Assembly (NCBI RefSeq): GCF_030499575.1
Contig: NZ_JASTLC010000001.1
Coordinates: 9,076,001-9,140,000 of the forward strand
DNA: 64,000 nt
Direction of reading: 5' to 3'
DNA from: Streptomyces sp. DG2A-72
Lineage (GTDB): Bacteria; Actinomycetota; Actinomycetes; Streptomycetales; Streptomycetaceae
A program made the translations under genes and the position numbers. Below are positions 58,556 to 64,000 of this stretch, piece after piece (positions within the stretch are counted from its first letter, which is position 1; every line of letters starts with the position of its first letter). The notes beneath the pieces were generated by a model. That model was not told the DNA's origin, did no database searches, and saw nothing but the letters and a program-made list of their open reading frames with translations.

Positions 58556-59578
58556 ATGTCTGCCGAGTACGCGACCTTCGGCCTGGCACCGGCGATGCGT
58601 GCCGGTGGAGTTCTCGCCAACGGTGACTACCGAGTACACCGGGATTTCGTGGACTTCATCGTGAACGACCGTCCGCTGCTGTTCCAGCTCTCCGACCTCG
58701 ACGCCGTCTCCCCACTCGCCTCGGACGTCCCACCCGCGATCTTCACCGCCCAGGTCCGCAGCCTGATGCTGGAGACCGACGCACCCCTGCCCGGCGGCCG
58801 GTACGTCATCTACGGCTGTCCCGAATGCGAGGACCTGGGATGCGGGGCGGTCACCGCGGTCATCGAAAAGGAAGGCGACGACTACATCTGGCGCGACTTC
58901 GCCTGGCAGACCGAGGAGTACGCCGACCTGGAGCTCAACGGCTACCACGGCATAGGGCCGCTCCGCTTCCGCGGCGCCGAGTACCGGACGGCGCTCAGCT
59001 CACTGCTGGACGGCTCCGGCAGCGCCCGCCGCCGCGTCCTGCTCATCGGCGCCCGCGTCGCCCTGCTGGCCAAGCTCGCCGCCGCGCTGCGCACCATCGG
59101 CATCGGCGCCGACATCACCCGCGACGCGGCCGACGTCCCCGCCGACGAACTGCGCGGCTACGGCGCCGTCGCGTTCGGCCGCGCGGTCACCCAGCAGGAA
59201 CGTGCCGCCGTACGCGCCGCCTTCGACCGCGCCGGTGTCGATGCCGCCTACGTCGACGGACTCGCCCCGATCGTCCCGCTGCTCGTCGCCCAGATCGAAC
59301 ACGCCCTGGACCGCAGTCCCGCCGACCGGCGCCGGCTGACCCGGCTGGTCGCCGCCGACGGCGAAGCGGGCATCGAGGTCACCTCACCCTGCCGGGTCCA
59401 GCTCACCGCGTACCGCCTCGACCGCCTCTACCGCACCCACGCCCACGAGGTCTTCGACGGAATCCTGGAACCCGGCCGACATCGCATCGCCCTGGACGCC
59501 AAGGCGGTGAAGGGGGAGTCCTTCGTGGTGGCGCGGACGTCGGGAAGCGTGCTGGTGGAGGCGATGGCGCACGGATAG
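58556..59578 (+). CDS. Unrecognised two-part protein with a Cys-rich loop
   Basis: 340 residues, no family I can name with confidence (Streptomyces homologues are often labelled oxidoreductase). The N-terminal half has a cysteine cluster YGCPECEDLGCGAVTAVIE near residue 90 and aromatic acidic IWRDFAWQTEEY. The second half (about 165-250) resembles a Rossmann-like or nucleotide-binding repeat (RRVLLIGARVALLAKLAAAL, GYGAVAFGRAVTQQERAAV). The C-terminal end is beta-rich. ATG 58556 is 7 bases after gatact (58543-58548), so it may be leaderless. Between DAO-like and ABC-F genes. Confidence 0.7.
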   Translation: MSAEYATFGLAPAMRAGGVLANGDYRVHRDFVDFIVNDRPLLFQLSDLDAVSPLASDVPPAIFTAQVRSLMLETDAPLPGGRYVIYGCPECEDLGCGAVTAVIEKEGDDYIWRDFAWQTEEYADLELNGYHGIGPLRFRGAEYRTALSSLLDGSGSARRRVLLIGARVALLAKLAAALRTIGIGADITRDAADVPADELRGYGAVAFGRAVTQQERAAVRAAFDRAGVDAAYVDGLAPIVPLLVAQIEHALDRSPADRRRLTRLVAADGEAGIEVTSPCRVQLTAYRLDRLYRTHAHEVFDGILEPGRHRIALDAKAVKGESFVVARTSGSVLVEAMAHG

Positions 59579-59623
59579 TCCGGGCGCGATCGACTCCGCA
59601 GGGCCACTAGGATCTACGGTCTG

Positions 59624-61261
59624 ATGACTGCCACCCTCGTCGCCAAGAACCTCGCCGCCGGCCACGGCGACCGCGCGCTGTTCACCGGGCTCGACCTCGT
59701 CGTCGCGCCCGGCGATGTGATCGGCCTGGTCGGGGCCAACGGCGCCGGCAAGTCCACGCTGCTGCGGATCCTCGCCGGACTCACCGCGCCGGAGGAGGGC
59801 GAGCTGCGCCTCTCCCCGCCCACGGCGACCGTCGGCCACCTCCCGCAGGAACCGGAGCGTCGCCCGGGCGAGACCGTACGGGAGTTCCTGGCCCGCCGCA
59901 CCGGCGTGGCCGAGGCCCAGCGCACGATGGACGAGGCCACGCAGGCGCTCGTCGACGGAGCACCGGGCGCCGACGACGCGTACGCGACGAGCCTGGAGCG
60001 CTGGCTCGACCTCGGCGGCGCCGACCTGGACGAACGGGCCGAGGAGGTCACCGACTCACTGGGCTTGGCAGTAGACCTCGACCAGGCGATGACGTCCCTC
60101 TCCGGCGGCCAGGCGGCGCGCGCGGGCCTGGCGTCCCTGCTGCTCTCCCGCTACGACGTCTTCCTGCTCGACGAGCCGACCAACGACCTCGACCTGGACG
60201 GCCTGGAACGCCTCGAACGCTTTGTGAGCGGCCTGCGCGCCGGCACGGTCGTCGTCAGCCACGACCGCGAGTTCCTCGCCCGCACCGTCACCAAGGTCCT
60301 CGAACTCGACCTCGTACAGGGACAGATCAATCTCTACGGCGGCGGCTACGAGGCCTATCTGGAAGAACGCGAGACGGCCCGGCGGCACGCCCGCGACGAC
60401 TACGAGGAGTACGCCGACAAGAAGGCGGCACTCCAGGACCGGGCGCAGATGCAGCGCACCTGGATGGACAAGGGCGTGAAGAACGCGCGCCGCAAGGCGA
60501 GCGACAACGACAAGATCGGCCGCAAGTTCCGCAGCGAGGCCAGCGAGAAGCAGGCCGCGAAGGCCCGCCAGACGCAGCGCATGATCGAACGCCTCGATGT
60601 CGTCGAGGAGCCGCGCAAGGAGTGGGAGCTGCGCATGGAGATCGCGTCGGCCCCGCGCTCCGGCGCCGTGGTCGCCACCCTGCGGGACGCCGAAGTGCGG
60701 CGCGGTGACTTCGTCCTCGGCCCGGTCTCCCTGCAGATCGACTGGGCGGACCGGGTGGCCGTGACGGGCGCGAACGGCGCGGGCAAGTCGACCCTGCTCG
60801 GCGCCCTGCTGGGCCGGGTCCCCGTGGCGGCGGGCCAGGCCTCCCTCGGCTCCGGCGTCCTCGTCGGCGAGGTCGACCAGGCGCGCAAGGTGTTCCACGG
60901 CCCGGAGTCCCTGCTGGACGCCTTCAGCGCGGCCGTCCCCGACACGGAACCGGCCGAAGTGCGCACGCTGCTCGCCAAGTTCGGCCTGAAGTCGGACCAC
61001 GTACTGCGCCCGGCGGCGACGCTGTCACCGGGCGAGCGGACCAGAGCCGCGCTCGCCCTGCTCCAGGGCCGAGGCGTCAACCTCCTCGTCCTCGACGAGC
61101 CGACCAACCACCTCGACCTCCCGGCCATCGAGCAACTGGAGTCGGCTCTGGATTCGTACGAGGGCACGCTGCTCCTCGTCACTCACGACCGCCGCATGTT
61201 GGACGCGGTCCATGTGACGCGTCGCCTGGAGGTCGCGGACGGCAAGGTGACGGAGCGCTGA
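59624..61261 (+). CDS. ABC-F ATPase (second copy; variant signature)
   Basis: 545 residues, two ABC domains without membrane spans. ABC1: GANGAGKST, SLSGGQ and LLDEPTNDLDLDG; ABC2: GANGAGKST, signature LSPGERTRA (Pro instead of Gly in LSGGE) and LVLDEPTNHLDLP. A charged linker (about 240-320; RRKASDNDKIGRKF) joins them, and the insertion pattern fits a cytosolic, translation-linked ABC-F rather than a drug-resistance one. A tagg-at -10-like element (59608-59613) lies 11 bases before ATG. No leader peptide is visible. Repeat copy 5 begins in the stop codon. Confidence 0.9.
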   Translation: MTATLVAKNLAAGHGDRALFTGLDLVVAPGDVIGLVGANGAGKSTLLRILAGLTAPEEGELRLSPPTATVGHLPQEPERRPGETVREFLARRTGVAEAQRTMDEATQALVDGAPGADDAYATSLERWLDLGGADLDERAEEVTDSLGLAVDLDQAMTSLSGGQAARAGLASLLLSRYDVFLLDEPTNDLDLDGLERLERFVSGLRAGTVVVSHDREFLARTVTKVLELDLVQGQINLYGGGYEAYLEERETARRHARDDYEEYADKKAALQDRAQMQRTWMDKGVKNARRKASDNDKIGRKFRSEASEKQAAKARQTQRMIERLDVVEEPRKEWELRMEIASAPRSGAVVATLRDAEVRRGDFVLGPVSLQIDWADRVAVTGANGAGKSTLLGALLGRVPVAAGQASLGSGVLVGEVDQARKVFHGPESLLDAFSAAVPDTEPAEVRTLLAKFGLKSDHVLRPAATLSPGERTRAALALLQGRGVNLLVLDEPTNHLDLPAIEQLESALDSYEGTLLLVTHDRRMLDAVHVTRRLEVADGKVTER

Positions 61262-61341
61262 GCGCTCCGCTGGAAGGCCGGTGTACCAGCTGCGGGTGCG
61301 TCGTGGCTGGTCGCGCAGTTCCCCGCGCCCCTTCGGGGCGC
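61261..61341 (+). repeat. Polar intergenic repeat, copy 5
   Basis: Starts agcgctccgctgg overlapping the ABC-F stop codon, then gtggctggtcgcgcagttcc and hairpin gcgcccc-ttc-ggggcgc (61325-61341). Short form without the 20-bp insert of copies 1 and 3. Confidence 0.8.
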
Positions 61342-61361
61342 TGCCGACTTCGTCCACCTGC

Positions 61362-61931
61362 TTAACTGGGCGCCAGACGCGTGGCCAGTCCCGGGTAGTC
61401 GACGACGCAGCAGTCCGCGTCGAACACGAGGTCGCTGCGGAAGTCGCCCGAGGTGAAGCGGACTCGTCCGCCGTCGCCGGTGCGATCGAGGTGGGTGTAC
61501 CGCTGTGGCGACGGCTGGACGGTCAGGTCCGGCACCGACACCCAGGCCATGAGGAAGTCCTCTTCACCCGGCGTGCGATGGAGTCCGTGCCGCAGCACCG
61601 GCATGGTGTTCGTCAGCGGGCACAGACCGAGGTCGCAGTCGAGGGCACCGTCGATGCCGGGCAACCGCTCGCCGTCCACCGTCCACCGGCCCTCGCCGTC
61701 ATGCCGCAGATCGAGGTCCTGAGTTCCGGAGTGGGTCTCGGCCGTGACCCGCAGCCGCCGGGTCACGAAGCCCTCGCCGGTGTCGAGTTCGTACGTGATC
61801 CAGTACGGCTGCGGAACAGTCCCCACCGCACGGCCACGGGCCCGCAGGGCATCGCCGGTCAGCTCGATCCAGGCGGTCTCAATGCCCTTGCTCTCCGAGA
61901 CTCCCCAGGTGATGACGCGTGACGTCGGCAT
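61362..61931 (-). CDS. Putative glycolipid-binding protein
   Basis: 189 residues, beta-rich. The stretches VTAETHSGTQDLDLRHDGEG, GRWTVDGERLPGIDGALDCD and LTNTMPVLRH match the putative glycolipid-binding family (PF06475 as I recall). No signal peptide or membrane helix. The role in Streptomyces is unknown. ATG 61931 is preferred over an upstream in-frame start that would run through repeat sequence. Converges on the ABC-F gene across repeat copy 5. Confidence 0.75.
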   Translation of the reverse strand: MPTSRVITWGVSESKGIETAWIELTGDALRARGRAVGTVPQPYWITYELDTGEGFVTRRLRVTAETHSGTQDLDLRHDGEGRWTVDGERLPGIDGALDCDLGLCPLTNTMPVLRHGLHRTPGEEDFLMAWVSVPDLTVQPSPQRYTHLDRTGDGGRVRFTSGDFRSDLVFDADCCVVDYPGLATRLAPS

Positions 61932-61962
61932 ACGGTCACTGTAGATCCGCAGGGCTCCGACC

Positions 61963-62001
61963 GCGCCCCAAAGGGGCGCGGGGAACTGCGCGACCAGCCA
62001 C
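61963..62001 (-). repeat. Polar intergenic repeat, copy 6
   Basis: Minus-strand orientation: gtggctggtcgcgcagttcc then ccgcgcccc-ttt-ggggcgc (hairpin 61979-61963). It follows the tex gene on the same strand. Confidence 0.75.
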
Positions 62002-62039
62002 AACGCACCCGCAGCTCCCCACGGCCCCCGACGGAGTCG

Positions 62040-64000
62040 TCAGCGCCGACCGTTTTTCGGATCGACCAGCCCCGCCCGGCGAAGAGCATCGGCCATCGCG
62101 CTGTTGCCCGGCGGGGGCGTCTGGCGCGAGCCGCCACCGCCGCCTCCCCGGCCCTGGCGCTGCTGCGGAGGACGTCCGCCGCGCTGTCGCCGCTCGCCGC
62201 CCTCGCCCTGCCCGCCGCCCTGCGGAGCCGCCGCCTCGTCGTCCAGCCGCAGCGTCAGGGAGATCCGCTTGCGCGGAATGTCGACGTCCAGGACCTTCAC
62301 CTTGACGATGTCGCCGGGCTTGACCACATCCCGCGGATCCTTGACGAACGTCTTCGACATCGCGGACACATGCACCAGCCCGTCCTGGTGCACACCGACG
62401 TCGACGAACGCCCCGAAGGCCGCCACGTTCGTCACGACCCCTTCGAGGACCATCCCCGAGGACAGGTCGGAGATCTTCTCGACGCCCTCCTTGAAGGTGG
62501 CGGTCTTGAACGCGGGCCGCGGGTCGCGCCCCGGCTTCTCCAGCTCCTTGAGGATGTCGGTGACGGTCGGCAGACCGAAGGTCTCGTCGACGAACTCCTG
62601 CGGCTTCAGCGACCGCAGCACAGCCGTGTTGCCGACGAGCGAGGCCACCTCCTGACCGGACGTCTTCACCATCCGCCGTACGACCGGATAGGCCTCGGGG
62701 TGAACGCTCGACGCGTCCAACGGGTCGTCGCCGCCCCGGATCCGCAGGAAGCCCGCGCACTGCTCGTACGCCTTCGGACCGAGCCGCGCCACGCCCTTCA
62801 GCTCGGACCTCGACTTGAACGGGCCGTTGGCGTCACGGTGCGACACGATGTTCTCGGCGAGCCCGGAAGAGATACCGGACACGCGTGCGAGGAGCGGCGC
62901 GGAGGCCGTGTTGACGTCGACCCCGACGCCGTTGACGCAGTCCTCGACCACCGCGTCCAGCGAGCGCGACAGTTTCACCTCGGACAGGTCGTGCTGGTAC
63001 TGGCCGACACCGATCGACTTCGGATCGATCTTCACCAGCTCGGCCAGCGGGTCCTGGAGCCGGCGCGCGATCGACACCGCACCGCGCAGCGACACGTCCA
63101 TGTCCGGCAGCTCCTGCGAGGCGAAGGCGGAGGCCGAGTACACGGAGGCGCCCGCCTCGGACACCATCACCTTGGTGAGCTTCAACTCCGGGTGCTTGGT
63201 GATGAGTTCACCGGCGAGCTTGTCGGTCTCCCGGGACGCCGTGCCGTTGCCGATCGCGATCAGCTCGACCGCGTGCTCCTTCGCCAGCCGCGCCAGCTTG
63301 GCGATCGCCTCGTCCCACCGGTTCGCCGGGACGTGCGGGTGGATCACGTCGGTCGCCACGACCTTGCCCGTCGCGTCGACGACGGCGACCTTCACGCCCG
63401 TACGGAAGCCCGGGTCCAGCCCCAGCGTCGCGCGCGTGCCGGCCGGGGCGGCGAGCAGGAGGTCGCGCAGGTTGGCGGCGAACACGTTGACCGCCTCGTC
63501 CTCGGCGGCCGTACGCAGCCGAAGGCGCAGGTCGAGGCCGAGGTGGACGAGGATGCGGGTGCGCCAGGCCCAGCGGACCGTGTCCGTGAGCCACTTGTCG
63601 GCGGGACGGCCGCGATCGGTGACGCCGAATTTCGAGGCGACCATCCCCTCGTACGACGACGGCCCGTCCGTGGGCTCCTCCGGCTCCAGGACGAGGTCGA
63701 GGACCTCCTCCTTCTCGCCGCGCAGCATGGCGAGGATCCGGTGCGAGGGCAGTTCGGTGAACGGCTCGGCGAAGTCGAAGTAGTCGGAGAACTTGGCGCC
63801 CGCCTCCTCCTTGCCCTCCCGCACCTTGGCGGCCAGCCGTCCGCGCACCCACATGCGCTCGCGCAGCTCGCCGATCAGGTCGGCGTCCTCCGAGAACCGC
63901 TCGGTGAGGATCGCCCGCGCGCCGTCCAGGGCGGCCTGCGGATCGGCGACTCCCTTGTCCGCGTCGACGAACGCCGCCGCCGCGGCCAGCGGCTCGATCG
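62040..64000 (-). CDS. tex: Tex-family RNA-binding protein, C-terminal part
   Basis: The last 653 residues are inside the window; the N-terminus lies beyond 64000. Order: the Tex N-domain ([20 protein letters not shown] ... [12 protein letters not shown]), the YqgF-like core ([21 protein letters not shown]), helix-hairpin-helix region ([43 protein letters not shown]) and the S1 RNA-binding domain ([29 protein letters not shown]). The C-terminus is a Gly/Arg/Gln-rich tail, typical of actinobacteria. Tex proteins bind RNA and affect transcription and stress. Followed by repeat copy 6. Confidence 0.93.
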   Translation of the reverse strand, partial: IEPLAAAAAFVDADKGVADPQAALDGARAILTERFSEDADLIGELRERMWVRGRLAAKVREGKEEAGAKFSDYFDFAEPFTELPSHRILAMLRGEKEEVLDLVLEPEEPTDGPSSYEGMVASKFGVTDRGRPADKWLTDTVRWAWRTRILVHLGLDLRLRLRTAAEDEAVNVFAANLRDLLLAAPAGTRATLGLDPGFRTGVKVAVVDATGKVVATDVIHPHVPANRWDEAIAKLARLAKEHAVELIAIGNGTASRETDKLAGELITKHPELKLTKVMVSEAGASVYSASAFASQELPDMDVSLRGAVSIARRLQDPLAELVKIDPKSIGVGQYQHDLSEVKLSRSLDAVVEDCVNGVGVDVNTASAPLLARVSGISSGLAENIVSHRDANGPFKSRSELKGVARLGPKAYEQCAGFLRIRGGDDPLDASSVHPEAYPVVRRMVKTSGQEVASLVGNTAVLRSLKPQEFVDETFGLPTVTDILKELEKPGRDPRPAFKTATFKEGVEKISDLSSGMVLEGVVTNVAAFGAFVDVGVHQDGLVHVSAMSKTFVKDPRDVVKPGDIVKVKVLDVDIPRKRISLTLRLDDEAAAPQGGGQGEGGERRQRGGRPPQQRQGRGGGGGGSRQTPPPGNSAMADALRRAGLVDPKNGRR

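Overview
The window is chromosomal DNA from a Streptomyces. The evidence is very high GC with GC-rich third codon positions, frequent GTG and TTG starts, many ATGA/GTGA start-stop overlaps, several leaderless-looking promoters, and lineage markers: a WhiB-like protein, an SsgA-like protein, a DUF2510 protein, a two-domain laccase (SLAC type) and a PcaV-controlled pca operon in the order I-J-F-H-G-B-L. From memory the order resembles the SCO669x-SCO674x part of the S. coelicolor chromosome (pca genes, ligase/polymerase pair, SLAC, ABC-F, ssgD). No phage, insertion sequence, CRISPR array, rRNA or tRNA was seen.

Layout. 0-9.2 kb: end of a scramblase-like gene; a PAP2 phosphatase/DMT transporter pair facing a TetR gene across a 19-bp inverted repeat; a DUF2510 secreted protein; an MHS transporter-anmK operon; and a large STAND-type ATPase without the LuxR-type DNA-binding domain. 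9.2-17.0 kb: a decayed SDR gene, then the complete protocatechuate branch of the beta-ketoadipate pathway (pcaIJFHGBL) with the divergent repressor gene pcaV. 17-20.3 kb: a DUF3048 lipoprotein, and a divergent ATP-dependent DNA ligase/LigD-type polymerase pair with an NHEJ-like theme. 20.3-27.3 kb: a secreted redox/sugar locus: a ThuA-sugar dehydrogenase fusion translationally coupled to a cupredoxin-Ig-DUF1080 protein, a divergent small laccase, and a LacI regulator with a perfect palindrome upstream. 27.4-39.3 kb: VOC, Wbl and acyl-ACP desaturase genes (the last with tandem operators), a dimethylarginine hydrolase, an ABC-F gene with a regulatory leader and leader peptide, GPP34, a PEP mutase/ICL-family gene, ssgD, a beta-propeller protein, endonuclease V and small genes. 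39.4-46.0 kb: a beta-oxidation operon (CaiB/BaiF racemase, acyl-CoA dehydrogenase, thiolase, FadB) facing a MerR gene. 46-64 kb: AnsP-type permease, orphan ATP-synthase-b-like protein, arginase-family protein, a cluster of secreted peptidases (M1, S15, M14), BCCT transporter, a TetR/EamA pair with twin operators, D-amino-acid-oxidase-like protein, an unknown protein, a second ABC-F, a glycolipid-binding protein and the 3' part of tex.

Scattered through the window are six copies of a polar intergenic repeat, most lying directly downstream of a gene in the same orientation, three of them overlapping the stop codon. The most interesting items are the secreted sugar dehydrogenase/cupredoxin/laccase locus, the ABC-F leader in which a leader-peptide start region can pair with the gene's Shine-Dalgarno sequence, the polar repeats, and several well-defined operators. 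Functions rest on sequence motifs and family knowledge; no searches were run.
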